Part shown: in pieces, positions 15,142 through 22,019 of the stretch
How positions within the stretch are numbered: the first letter of the stretch is position 1
Layout: every line of letters starts with the position of its first letter
NCBI GenBank assembly: GCA_030038035.1
Contig: JASHPP010000534.1
Span: 1-28,704 of the forward strand
DNA: 28,704 nucleotides
DNA from: Trebonia sp.
Lineage (GTDB): Bacteria; Actinomycetota; Actinomycetes; Streptosporangiales; Streptosporangiaceae
Direction: 5' to 3'
The notes under the pieces: generated by a model
The model's input: the letters and a program-made list of their open reading frames with translations, nothing else
Database searches by the model: none
Told to the model about the DNA's origin: nothing
Made by a program: the position numbers and the translations under genes

Positions 15142-15726
15142 CTAGATGCCGGGCGCTCCCCACACAGGGAACCACTTGGTCAGGTCGGGCTCGATCTTCA
15201 GGTCATCGCCGAGCACGCCCTTCATCTGCAGCTCCAGCGCGTTGTCGCGGTGCTCCCCCGACAGCGGCGCGAACGGGTAGAACGTGCCCCGCTTGTACAG
15301 GTACACCAGCGCGAGCCTGCGTTCGGCGCTGTCCCTGAAGGCCACGAGCGTGCACAGGAGCTGCGGGCCGAAGCCGTTGTCCACCAGCGCGCTGTTCACC
15401 GCATGCAGGTCGGTGACCAGCGCGTCCAGCTCGTCGGACATGTGCGAGCTGACCAGCCAGGTGAACCCGTAGGAGTCCCGGCTCACCTCCACGGGCAAGC
15501 CGCCGCCCGGCTTTCCCGTGTCCATGTTGAGCAGGTCCCGCACGTCGTCCTGGATGTCGGAGAACGTCTTGCCCTCGACCGACCGGAAGCACACCGAACC
15601 CGACCCGGTGGGCGTGAACCCGGTCGCCGCCTGCAGCGTGATCGCCGCGGACGGGAGCGCGAACAGGTCGTCCAGCTTCGGCTGGACCGGTTTGGTCCGG
15701 CCGAGCAGGACGTCGAGGAAGCCCAT
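15142..15726 (-). CDS. pspAB: PspA-associated protein PspAB
   Basis: This 194-residue soluble protein begins MGFLDVLLGRTKPVQPKLDDLFALPSA, which I recognise as the actinobacterial PspAB family named for its linkage to PspA. The middle contains GSVCFRSVEGKTFSDIQDDVRDLL and YGFTWLVSSHMSDELDALVTDLHAVN. The end reads KGVLGDDLKIEPDLTKWFPVWG. No membrane segment or catalytic motif is visible and its biochemical role is not established. Its ATG shares one base with the htpX stop (TAATG), so the two are translationally coupled. The order on the transcript is htpX then pspAB, downstream of pspA-pspAA. A role in the envelope-stress response is inferred from this context. Confidence 0.85.
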   Translation of the reverse strand: MGFLDVLLGRTKPVQPKLDDLFALPSAAITLQAATGFTPTGSGSVCFRSVEGKTFSDIQDDVRDLLNMDTGKPGGGLPVEVSRDSYGFTWLVSSHMSDELDALVTDLHAVNSALVDNGFGPQLLCTLVAFRDSAERRLALVYLYKRGTFYPFAPLSGEHRDNALELQMKGVLGDDLKIEPDLTKWFPVWGAPGI

Positions 15727-16700
15727 TACCGGGGGGCCGCCTGGCCAAGCTGGCGCTGGATCTTCTCGAGCTCCGCGAGCCGGCGCTCAAGCGACGGGTG
15801 CGTGGAGAAGATCGCGGCCAGGCTCGGCCCGCCACCGCCGCCGGCACCGCCGCCGCGGGTGAGCTTCATCGCTGGGGCGAAGTAGAACGCGTTCAGCGGC
15901 TCGGCGGAGCGCAGGTCCTGCGTCGGGATGCGCGCCATCCCGTTGCTCACCTTGACCAGCGCGCTCGCCAGCGCGCTCGGCTGGCCGGTCAGCAGCGCTC
16001 CGCTGCGGTCCGCGGACAGCTCGCGGTACCGGGACAGCAGCCGGATCAGCAGGAAGCTGATCGCGTACACCACCGCCGACACCAGCATGATCGCCAAGAG
16101 GATCGGCAGCGCGCTCTGGTTGTTGCTCCTGCGGCCGCCGCCGAACAGTTCCGAGTAGAACGCGAACCGCACGAGCAGGCCGGCCACGATGGCCAGCAGC
16201 GACGCGTAGGTCATCACCTGGACGTCCTTGTGCGCCACGTGCGACAGCTCGTGCGCGAGCACGCCCTCGAGCTCCTCGTTGGTCAGCCCGCCGTGCAGCA
16301 GCCCCTCGGTGACGCACAGCACCGCATGCTTGCTGTTGCGCCCGGTCGCGAACGCGTTGGGCATCCGGGTGGGGGCGATCGCCACCCGCGGCTTGTCCAT
16401 GTCCGCGAGCGCGCACAGCCGGTCCACGATGCCGTGCAGCTCCGGCGCTTCCTGCGGGGAGACCTCCCTGGCCCCTGCCGCGGCCAGCGCGATCTTGTCA
16501 GAGTAGAAAAGCGATATGAACGCGGCGCCGCCGCCGAAGATGAGGGCGATGACCACGATCGCGGCGCCAGAAGCGTGCACCGCGGCCATGATGCCGATGA
16601 TGAGGGCGACGAACGCGACGAACACCAGCCCGAGGAGGAACATCGTCAGCGTCATGCGGACGGTTAGACCCCGGTCAGGCGCATACCTCGTACGCGCCAT
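15726..16700 (-). CDS. htpX: Membrane zinc metalloprotease HtpX (M48 family)
   Basis: This zinc endopeptidase of the inner membrane cleaves damaged or misfolded membrane proteins. Two N-terminal helices (TLTMFLLGLVFVAFVALIIGIMAA and AIVVIALIFGGGAAFISLFY) precede the catalytic region. The zinc motif is HELSH at 150-154, with the third ligand probably Glu227 in RELSADR. Two further helices lie between them (LLAIVAGLLVRFAFY and ILLAIMLVSAVVYAISFLLI). The segment THPSLERRLAELEKI near the C-terminus is typical of HtpX. The ATG at 16700 has a strong GGAGGT SD 5 nt upstream; the frame runs further upstream but without support. It lies in the psp cluster, so it likely shares membrane-stress control. 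Confidence 0.93.
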   Translation of the reverse strand: MARTRYAPDRGLTVRMTLTMFLLGLVFVAFVALIIGIMAAVHASGAAIVVIALIFGGGAAFISLFYSDKIALAAAGAREVSPQEAPELHGIVDRLCALADMDKPRVAIAPTRMPNAFATGRNSKHAVLCVTEGLLHGGLTNEELEGVLAHELSHVAHKDVQVMTYASLLAIVAGLLVRFAFYSELFGGGRRSNNQSALPILLAIMLVSAVVYAISFLLIRLLSRYRELSADRSGALLTGQPSALASALVKVSNGMARIPTQDLRSAEPLNAFYFAPAMKLTRGGGAGGGGGPSLAAIFSTHPSLERRLAELEKIQRQLGQAAPR

Positions 16701-16828
16701 TTGGCACCTCCGATCGCGCCAGGCTCCGCGTCCTGTCTGTCGCGTGCCTGGCTCCACAAGCAAATCTACCCGTACAACGCCCAACGCAGGCTGAACGCTT
16801 CCGCTAAGTCCGCCCAGAGCGACGTGTG

Positions 16829-16851
16829 TCCGCTCACAGCGGATTTTCCGC
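16829..16851 (-). promoter_or_regulatory. Two overlapping, mutually exclusive short hairpins between pspAA and htpX
   Basis: TCCGCT (16829-16834) pairs with AGCGGA (16838-16843), and GCGGA (16839-16843) pairs instead with TCCGC (16847-16851). Both have 3-nt loops. They lie 26 nt past the pspAA stop in the 176-nt gap before htpX. They may terminate part of the pspA-pspAA transcript or set stoichiometry (inference). Confidence 0.35.
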
Positions 16852-16876
16852 GGGCAGGCCGGCTATGACAGGGCGG

Positions 16877-17170
16877 CTACGGCTGGCCGACCGAGTCGCC
16901 AGGGATCCTTCCGTCGGCCAGCAGCTGGCGCACCTCGGCGATCGTGGCGTCCGAGAACGGCAAGATGACGTCCGCCGTCACGAACGTGTCGTCAGGCACC
17001 CGCGCCCCCGATTCGCGCACGAGGTGGACCGACGCGTCGAGCGCCGCCTTGAACGCGGGCTCGTCGCCCTTCTCGACGGCCGCGTCCAGTGCCGCATCCA
17101 GCGTGGACAGCTTGGCTGCCACGTCGTCGTCGACCAGGAACTGGCCTTCGCCCAGAATCCGCACTATCAC
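16877..17170 (-). CDS. pspAA: PspA-associated protein PspAA
   Basis: This 97-residue protein begins MIVRILGEGQFLVDDDVAAKLSTLDAALDAAVEKGD and ends DATIAEVRQLLADGRIPGDSVG, as in the PspAA family found next to PspA in actinobacteria. The IVRILGEGQF opening strand and the paired Leu-rich helices are the recognisable features. There is no signal peptide or membrane segment. Its function is not established; a partner or modulator of PspA is the usual assumption. The GTG start at 17170 overlaps the pspA stop by 4 nt (GTGA), which supports tight co-expression. Confidence 0.88.
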   Translation of the reverse strand: MIVRILGEGQFLVDDDVAAKLSTLDAALDAAVEKGDEPAFKAALDASVHLVRESGARVPDDTFVTADVILPFSDATIAEVRQLLADGRIPGDSVGQP

Positions 17171-17979
17171 GACCCGTCACCTGCCTGCGGCTGCTCGGCC
17201 GTCTGCGGCTCCGCTGTTCCCGTGCCGTCCGCGGCGCCCGGGCCCCCGTTGGAATTGGCCTCGATCTGCCGGGGCGCGTTCGCCGATAGCTCGCCCTTCA
17301 TCCTGGCCAGCTCGGCATCGATGTCCGACCCGGCCCCGATACGGTCGAGTTCCATCTGGATAGCGTCCTGCGTCCCGCCGACGTGGTCTTCGAGCGCCCC
17401 AGAGGCGAGCAGCTCGTCGATCGCGCCGGCCCGCGCCTGCATCTGCGCCGTCTTGTCCTCGGCGCGCTGGATCGCCAGCCCGACATCGCCCATTTCCTCG
17501 GAAATTCCGGAAAAGGCCTCATTGATACGCGTTTGCGCCTCGGCGGCGGTGTATGTCGCCTTGATGGTCTCCTTCTTCGTGCGGAAGGCGTCCACCTTGG
17601 CCTGCAGCCGCTGCGACGCGAGGGTCAGCTTCTCTTCCTGCTCCTGCAGTTGTGCGTACTGGCCCTGCAGGTCGTTGAGCTGCCCCTGCAGGCTGGCCTT
17701 GTTCTGCAGGGCGGCGCGCGCCAGGTCCTCGCGGCCCTTGCTCAGCGCGTCGCGCGCCTGGCCGTCCCGGCGGTCGACCTCCTTCTGCAGCGAGTTCATC
17801 TGGAGCTCGACCCGCTTGCGCGAGGTGGCCACGTCCGCGACCCCGCGCCTGACCCGGGTCAGCATCTCGACCTGCTGCTGGTACGAATAGTCCAGGGTCT
17901 CGCGAGGGTCTTCCATCCGGTCCAGCGCCTTGTTGGCCTTGGCCCGGAATATCAGCGAGACTCGCTTCATCACGCTCAT
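17167..17979 (-). CDS. pspA: Phage shock protein A (PspA/IM30 family)
   Basis: This ESCRT-III-related peripheral membrane protein polymerises on damaged membranes to limit proton leakage. It begins MSVMKRVSLIFRAKANKALDRMEDP, with an amphipathic N-terminal helix. Long coiled-coil helices follow (for example EEKLTLASQRLQAKVDAFRTKKETIKATYTAAEA, given here only to locate residues about 133-166). The C-terminal 40 residues are a disordered Gly/Ala/Gln-rich tail. The ATG at 17979 is chosen because it starts the conserved N-terminus; the frame runs on to 18072 and a second ATG lies at 17970. It is the first gene of the psp set, with a good minus-strand promoter at 18043-18072. Confidence 0.93.
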   Translation of the reverse strand: MSVMKRVSLIFRAKANKALDRMEDPRETLDYSYQQQVEMLTRVRRGVADVATSRKRVELQMNSLQKEVDRRDGQARDALSKGREDLARAALQNKASLQGQLNDLQGQYAQLQEQEEKLTLASQRLQAKVDAFRTKKETIKATYTAAEAQTRINEAFSGISEEMGDVGLAIQRAEDKTAQMQARAGAIDELLASGALEDHVGGTQDAIQMELDRIGAGSDIDAELARMKGELSANAPRQIEANSNGGPGAADGTGTAEPQTAEQPQAGDGS

Positions 17980-18042
17980 AGACGCGGCCGTCCCCTTCAT
18001 CAAGCTGTGCGCCGCCCCGGGCGGCACGGCGCCGTCGGCGGC

Positions 18043-18072
18043 AGCGTATTGCCGCCTGCTCATCGCAATCAA
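18043..18072 (-). promoter_or_regulatory. Candidate promoter of the pspA operon
   Basis: Read on the minus strand, TTGATT (18067-18072) and TACGCT (18043-18048) are separated by 18 nt and match TTGACA/TANNNT well. The expected transcript would start near 18036, giving a leader of about 57 nt to pspA. A GCTA-N11-TAGC inverted repeat lies a little upstream, near 18081-18099, and could bind a regulator. Confidence 0.5.
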
Positions 18073-18144
18073 CCCTACGCGCTACCGCGCGTGGTTAGCC
18101 ACTTATCTACCCCGGCCACGATCACCCGCAGGAGGTTTTAAGCT

Positions 18145-18798
18145 ATGCCCGTGTTCCGACGCAGCAGCGCCGGGGCGACCGACGGCAAGGCCCAGGATTC
18201 CCCGGGCGCGACCAGCCAGGAAGCCCCGGCCAAGACCAGGCCGCCCGCCGAGACGGGCAAGGGCCGGCCCACGCCCAAGCGCAGTGAGGCCGAGCGCACG
18301 AGGTACCAGTCCATCACCGGGTCCACCACGAGCGGGCGCGGTCCGAGCACGGGCACCGCGCCCAAGCGCAAGGCCACGCCGGAGGAGAAGACCAGGGCGC
18401 GGACCGAACGCGACCGGCGGATGAACGCCATGCGGCGCGGGGAGGAGTGGGCCCTTGGCCCGCGCGACCGCGGCCCCATCCGCAAGCTGGCCCGCGACTA
18501 CGTGGACGCGCACAGGCGGCCAAGCGAGTACTACATGTACGTGCTGCTCGTGCTGCTGGTCGCGCTGCTGTCGCGCAACAAAGTGCTCAATGACTACGTC
18601 TCGCCGTTCGTGCTTGTGCTCATCGCGGTCGTCGCCGTCGACGCGTTCGTGATCCGCCGTGCGCTGCACAAGCTGGCCGCCGAGCGGTTCCCTAACGAGT
18701 CCACCCGCGGCATGACGACGTACGCGGTGATGCGCGCTCTGCAGATCCGCCGGTTCCGCATGCCCGCACCCAGGCTCAAGCCGGGCGACCCGTTCTAG
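18145..18798 (+). CDS. DUF3043 membrane protein
   Basis: This 217-residue protein has a long charged, disordered N-terminus (about 100 residues, rich in Lys, Arg, Pro, Thr), then the conserved block EWALGPRDRGPIRKLARDYVDAHRRPSEYYMY. Two adjacent membrane helices follow (VLLVLLVALLSRNKVLN and VSPFVLVLIAVVAVDAFVI), and then a basic C-terminus with RGMTTYAVMRALQIRRFRMPAPRLKPGD. I recognise the DUF3043 family; its function is unknown. A strong AGGAGG SD lies about 9 nt before the ATG. It is divergent from pspA. In mycobacteria a relative lies near erpA (recalled), so this linkage is old. Confidence 0.88.
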   Translation: MPVFRRSSAGATDGKAQDSPGATSQEAPAKTRPPAETGKGRPTPKRSEAERTRYQSITGSTTSGRGPSTGTAPKRKATPEEKTRARTERDRRMNAMRRGEEWALGPRDRGPIRKLARDYVDAHRRPSEYYMYVLLVLLVALLSRNKVLNDYVSPFVLVLIAVVAVDAFVIRRALHKLAAERFPNESTRGMTTYAVMRALQIRRFRMPAPRLKPGDPF

Positions 18799-18823
18799 CC
18801 GGGCGGCGGAGCCGCCCGGCTAG
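18795..18823 (+). terminator. Strong hairpin terminator overlapping the DUF3043 stop codon
   Basis: A perfect 13-bp stem (CTAGCCGGGCGGC, 18795-18807, with its complement 18811-18823) closes a GGA loop. The stop codon TAG at 18796-18798 lies inside the left arm. There is no U-tract. Confidence 0.7.
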
Positions 18824-19178
18824 TGAGCCGACCGTGAGTGCTGCGGTCACCACGTGAGCCGTCTTCGGTCACAGAAGGTGCCAGCCGTGGCCGCTGGCCC
18901 CTCGCGGCGCAGGGCAGGTCACGGGTCAACCCCGCCAGCAGCGGGCACATAGCCGACATTTCCCCGTCCAGCCGTGAACCACCCCCCGGAAACCGCCCAT
19001 GGAACATGATCACGGGTCAAACGGGACCGTACACGCGGGGCGCGGCGGCGGGGGAAACCGCGGCGCGCCCGGGGCGCCCGATGTGCCCGGGGCAGCCGGG
19101 ACAGCGCGGGGCCGGGGCAGGCGACTGCACGCTGACCCCGCAACCGGGGACCGGCTCACTAGAAGCCGGCGGCATCGA
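18824..19178. other. 355-nt gap without a supportable gene
   Basis: Open frames on both strands here are Arg/Pro/Gly-rich and lack start signals, so I see no gene. The 10-mer CACGGGTCAA occurs twice (near 18919 and 19012). CCGGCT (19151-19156) and AGCCGG (19164-19169) form an inverted repeat just upstream of the aldo/keto reductase -10 box and may be an operator. Confidence 0.5.
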
Positions 19179-19184
19179 TAGGGT
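19179..19184 (+). promoter_or_regulatory. -10 box of a probable leaderless promoter (aldo/keto reductase)
   Basis: TAGGGT fits TANNNT and lies exactly 6 nt before the ATG at 19191. No Shine-Dalgarno sequence is present, so the transcript probably begins at the A of the start codon. Confidence 0.5.
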
Positions 19185-19190
19185 CTTCCC

Positions 19191-20192
19191 ATGCAATACC
19201 GTCATCTCGGCAAGTCCGGGCTGAAAGTCAGCGAGATCGCCTACGGCAACTGGATCACGCACGGCTCCCAGATCGAGGAGGAGGCCGCGCGGGCGTGCGT
19301 CCACGCGGCTCTTGAGGAGGGCGTCTCCACCTTCGACACCGCCGACGTGTACGCCGGGGGGGTGGCCGAGGAGGTACTTGGCCGGGCGCTGAAGGGGGTG
19401 CGCCGCGAGACCGTCGAGATTTGCACCAAGGTCTACTGGCCCCGCGGCGACGGCCCGAACAACAGCGGCCTGTCCCGCAAGCACGTGACCGAGGGGCTGC
19501 ACAACTCGCTGCGCCGCCTCGGCACCGACTACGTGGACCTGTACCAGGCGCATCGGTACGACTACGAGACGCCGCTGGAGGAGACGCTGCGCGCGTTCGA
19601 CGACCTCGTGCGCGCCGGGAAGGCCCTGTACGTCGGCGTGTCCGAGTGGCGCGCCGGGCAGATCGCCGCCGCGCTGCGCATCGCCGCCGAGATGGGGCTT
19701 GACCGGATCGTGTCCAACCAGCCGCAGTACAACATGCTGTGGCGGGTCATCGAACCCGAGGTGATCCCGCTGTGCGAGCAGGAGGGCCTCGGCCAGCTCG
19801 TCTTCTCCCCCATCGCCCAGGGCGTGCTGACCGGCAAGTACAAGCCGGGCGCGCAGCCGCCGCCCGGCTCACGGGCCACCGACCAGGGCGGCGCCAGATT
19901 CATCGGCCGCGTGCTGACCGAGCCGGTGCTGGGCGCCGTGGCCGCCCTGCCCGCGCTGGCGGCCGAGGCGGGCCTGACGCCGGCCCAGCTCGCGGTCGCC
20001 TGGGTGCTGCAGCAGCCGACGGTGTCGGCGGCGATCGTCGGCGCCACCCGGCCGGAGCAGGTCAAGGACAACGTCGGGGCGGCCGGCAAGAAGCTTGACC
20101 CAGACCTGATGCGCGCGATCGATGAGGCGCTTGGGGACGTGGTGACGCGCGACCCGAGCCGCACGGAAAGCCCGGCGAAGCGCCCGTCGTGA
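19191..20192 (+). CDS. Aldo/keto reductase (voltage-gated K+ channel beta-subunit-like subgroup)
   Basis: This NADPH-dependent (beta/alpha)8 oxidoreductase reduces aldehydes or ketones. The 333 residues open with MQYRHLGKSGLKVSEIAYGNW and carry the full catalytic tetrad: Asp49 and Tyr54 (FDTADVYAGG), Lys80 (EICTKVYW) and His121 (LYQAHRYD). The NADP-binding end reads SPIAQGVLTGKYKPG and AAIVGATRPEQVKDNV. The overall pattern is that of the Kv-beta/YghZ/PdxI-like subgroup, in which the physiological substrate is usually unknown. It is monocistronic: a leaderless promoter lies upstream and a convergent small gene begins 31 nt after the stop. Confidence 0.93.
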   Translation: MQYRHLGKSGLKVSEIAYGNWITHGSQIEEEAARACVHAALEEGVSTFDTADVYAGGVAEEVLGRALKGVRRETVEICTKVYWPRGDGPNNSGLSRKHVTEGLHNSLRRLGTDYVDLYQAHRYDYETPLEETLRAFDDLVRAGKALYVGVSEWRAGQIAAALRIAAEMGLDRIVSNQPQYNMLWRVIEPEVIPLCEQEGLGQLVFSPIAQGVLTGKYKPGAQPPPGSRATDQGGARFIGRVLTEPVLGAVAALPALAAEAGLTPAQLAVAWVLQQPTVSAAIVGATRPEQVKDNVGAAGKKLDPDLMRAIDEALGDVVTRDPSRTESPAKRPS

Positions 20193-20223
20193 GAGCAGCC
20201 CCGCGACCCGCGGCAGGCAGCGG

Positions 20224-20433
20224 TCAGGCCTCCGGGTGCAGGCTCATCGGGCCGTACTCTTTGCGCTCGTCGTCGAGCAGCGTCACCTGATCAACGCCCG
20301 CCTCGAGCAGGGCGCGCCAGTTCTCGCCGAGCCAGCTTTCCGCGTCCCCCTGGCTGGCGAAGATCGCGTCCTGCAGCCCCAGGCCGTTCACGACCGCGCC
20401 GTCTGCCTTCTCATACCGCCACGTCCAGGGCAT
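20224..20433 (-). CDS. Small conserved actinobacterial protein of unknown function
   Basis: This 69-residue protein reads MPWTWRYEKADGAVVNGLG..., then QGDAESWLGENWRALLEAGVDQVTLLDDERKEYGPMSLHP. I recall similar small proteins being widespread in actinomycetes but no function is known. Trp and acidic residues are abundant, with no membrane segment or Cys. A good GGGAGG SD lies 9 nt before the ATG at 20433 (6 nt before an adjacent GTG at 20436, which is the alternative start). It is downstream of the anti-sigma-type ATPase gene on the same strand, but a strong terminator separates them, so it probably has its own promoter in 20434-20514. Confidence 0.82.
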   Translation of the reverse strand: MPWTWRYEKADGAVVNGLGLQDAIFASQGDAESWLGENWRALLEAGVDQVTLLDDERKEYGPMSLHPEA

Positions 20434-20514
20434 CACGCTTCGCCTCCCTCTCGCATCGTCGCCGTCCTGCGAGGGTAGCAGCGCTGCCTCGTGGCCTGTC
20501 CCGTCCCCGAGGAT

Positions 20515-20562
20515 TAACCGCCTGATCCGCCACCCCCCTCCGCGCGCCGGGTCAGGCGGTTA
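20515..20562 (-). terminator. Hairpin overlapping the stop codon of the anti-sigma-type ATPase
   Basis: TAACCGCCTGA (20515-20525) and TCAGGCGGTTA (20552-20562) form a perfect 11-bp stem around a 26-nt GC-rich loop. The gene's stop (TAA, 20560-20562) forms the base of one arm. This mirrors the terminator at 18795. Confidence 0.6.
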
Positions 20563-21108
20563 CGCACAGAAGAGGATCGCCCAGACCGCCTTGCCGCGGC
20601 CGGCCACCGGGCTCCAGCCCCACACGTCGCTCAGCGCGTCCACCATCTGCAGGCCGCGGCCGGCCTCTTCGGCTCCGCTGGGGTCCTTCAGCACGGGCGC
20701 CGCGTCGCTCGGGTCGAGCACCGCGCAGATCACCTCGCCGGTGCGGCGCAGCAGCCGCAGGCCGAAGTTCTCCCCGGCCGACTTGCGCTCAGGGGTCGAC
20801 GGGACGCCGTGCGTGACGGCGTTCGCCACGAATTCCCCGACGATGATCTCCGCGTCCTCGGCGAGCGCGGCAAGTCCCCACTCGCGCAGCGTGTTCCGGG
20901 TCAGGCGGCGCGCCGCGCGAGAGGCCTGCGGCCCGCGGCTGAGCGGGCACACCACCGCGGACGGCGAGTCCCACCAGTCAGCTGGCATCCGCACGACACG
21001 CGGGCGCCCAGATCCGCAGTCCAACCGCGCTGGCAGCTCCATCGGCCTGCGGGCCGCAGGGTCGATCCTGGTCCGGGTGGGCAGCTGTACGAGTTGGTTC
21101 ACGCTCAT
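20560..21108 (-). CDS. ATP-binding protein, anti-sigma-factor-type (HATPase_c_2)
   Basis: This GHKL-fold protein resembles SpoIIAB/RsbW kinases, which sequester sigma factors and phosphorylate anti-sigma antagonists. The fold shows an N-box, EIIVGEFVANAVTHG with Asn96, a G1 region around VLDPSD (about 131-135) and a Gly-rich EEAGRGLQMVDALSDVWGW (148-165). The N-terminal 50 residues are poorly conserved. Such single-domain copies are very numerous in streptomycetes and relatives; most have unknown sigma partners. No sigma factor or STAS antagonist gene is adjacent. The ATG at 21108 is preferred (MSVNQLVQLP); the frame continues upstream across a palindromic operator-like site at 21197-21219, which argues against the longer form. 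Confidence 0.82.
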   Translation of the reverse strand: MSVNQLVQLPTRTRIDPAARRPMELPARLDCGSGRPRVVRMPADWWDSPSAVVCPLSRGPQASRAARRLTRNTLREWGLAALAEDAEIIVGEFVANAVTHGVPSTPERKSAGENFGLRLLRRTGEVICAVLDPSDAAPVLKDPSGAEEAGRGLQMVDALSDVWGWSPVAGRGKAVWAILFCA

Positions 21109-21196
21109 GGCGACCCCGATGGTGGGTTCCAGCGTCGTCCGGGCGATCGACGCAGCACACATCCTGCCCGAGGGGCCATGCAGATGCAAGGCCGAA

Positions 21197-21219
21197 TGCA
21201 CGTTCATTTGTAACGTGCA
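21197..21219 (-). promoter_or_regulatory. Palindromic operator-like site upstream of the anti-sigma-type ATPase
   Basis: TGCACGTT (21197-21204) and AACGTGCA (21212-21219) form a perfect 8-bp inverted repeat with a 7-nt AT-rich spacer, the geometry of a dimeric-repressor operator. On the minus strand the spacer gives a weak -10-like TACAAA, so the site may cover the promoter. A direct repeat of GTGCAG follows at 21215 and 21227. Confidence 0.5.
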
Positions 21220-21220
21220 G

Positions 21221-21946
21221 CTAACGGTGCAGCCGGGCACCGCGCATTTGTCCCGCCACCACAAGTACGACGATCGCAATTGAGACATAGAGGCCATACC
21301 GCGAAATCGCCTGCGCTACCACGACCGCGTGGTGCCCGAGCGCGTACCCCAGGCCAGCCAGCATGCCCGCCCAGAGCAGCGAGCCGATCGCGTCGAGGAT
21401 GACGAAGGTCGCCAGGCTCATCCCGGCCCAGCCGGCCACGGCGTACACGATCGCGTTCGGCACCGGCAGGAACGGCGCGGCCACGACCGCGGGCCAGGTG
21501 AACCAGCGGCCCCACCGGCGTACCCGGGCGATGAACTTCTGGCCGTGCTTGCGCCGGCCGGAGAACAGCAGGATAATCCGCTCGCCCCAGATCCTGCCCG
21601 CCCACCAGTAGAGCGGGTCGAACTTCATCAGGCCGGGGATCGAGGCGAGCATGACCACGGCGAGCGAGCCGTGCCCCACCCGCGCGAACGCGGCGGCGGC
21701 CACGATCGCCTCGGTCGAGCCGTTCAGCAGCTCGAGCAGCACGGGGTGCGTGCCCACGAGGGCGGCCCGGAACGGCAGCAGGATCAGGTAGTACACGCCG
21801 CTGATCGTGATGCCCGCCCAGCACAGGATGTCCACCCGCCGGGGCTTGCCCACCCAGGGCAGCCGCGGGTCGTCCCAGGGGTCGGCGCGCGCAGCCGCCT
21901 GCTGAGCCGACAGTTGTTCCGCGGCCGCCGTCGGCTCTTCGGTCAC
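21221..21946 (-). CDS. DedA/VTT-domain-like membrane protein
   Basis: This 241-residue polytopic protein resembles the DedA (SNARE-associated, VTT) family, whose members include lipid-carrier flippases and proteins needed for membrane homeostasis. Recognisable parts are a proximal helix (VDILCWAGITISGVYYLILLPFRAALV), AVVMLASIPGLMKFDPLYWWAGRIWGERII, then the Arg-containing reentrant-like region RWGRWFTWPAVVAAPFLPVPNAIVYAVAGWAGMS (roughly residues 141-176). The last helices are LLWAGMLAGLGYALGHHAVVVA and LYVSIAIVVLVVAGQ. The N-terminus is a soluble 30-residue stretch. The GTG start lies 6 nt after TAACGT (read on the minus strand), so the mRNA is probably leaderless. It is divergent from the DUF3500 gene with only about 40 nt between the possible start codons. 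Confidence 0.8.
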   Translation of the reverse strand: MTEEPTAAAEQLSAQQAAARADPWDDPRLPWVGKPRRVDILCWAGITISGVYYLILLPFRAALVGTHPVLLELLNGSTEAIVAAAAFARVGHGSLAVVMLASIPGLMKFDPLYWWAGRIWGERIILLFSGRRKHGQKFIARVRRWGRWFTWPAVVAAPFLPVPNAIVYAVAGWAGMSLATFVILDAIGSLLWAGMLAGLGYALGHHAVVVAQAISRYGLYVSIAIVVLVVAGQMRGARLHR

Positions 21947-21950
21947 GGCG

Positions 21951-21980
21951 TTACGTTATACATAGGGCCCGTGCGATAAC
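21951..21980. promoter_or_regulatory. Face-to-face overlapping promoters of the DedA-like and DUF3500 genes
   Basis: On the minus strand TAACGT (21953-21958) is a -10 box 6 nt before the GTG at 21946, with TTGTTA (21977-21982) 18 nt upstream. On the plus strand GATAAC (21975-21980) lies 6 nt before the GTG at 21987, with TTACGT (21951-21956) 18 nt upstream. Each -10 therefore overlaps the other promoter's -35. GTTAT and ATAAC also form an inverted repeat around GGGCCC. Confidence 0.45.
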
Positions 21981-22019
21981 AACTGTGTGATCCCAACCAA
22001 CGGCGGCGCGGAGGCGGCC

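Noticed and set aside
18838..19224. 128-codon plus-strand frame in the gap before the aldo/keto reductase
   Set aside because: Gly/Pro/Arg-rich, no start signal, and it runs through the aldo/keto reductase promoter and start.
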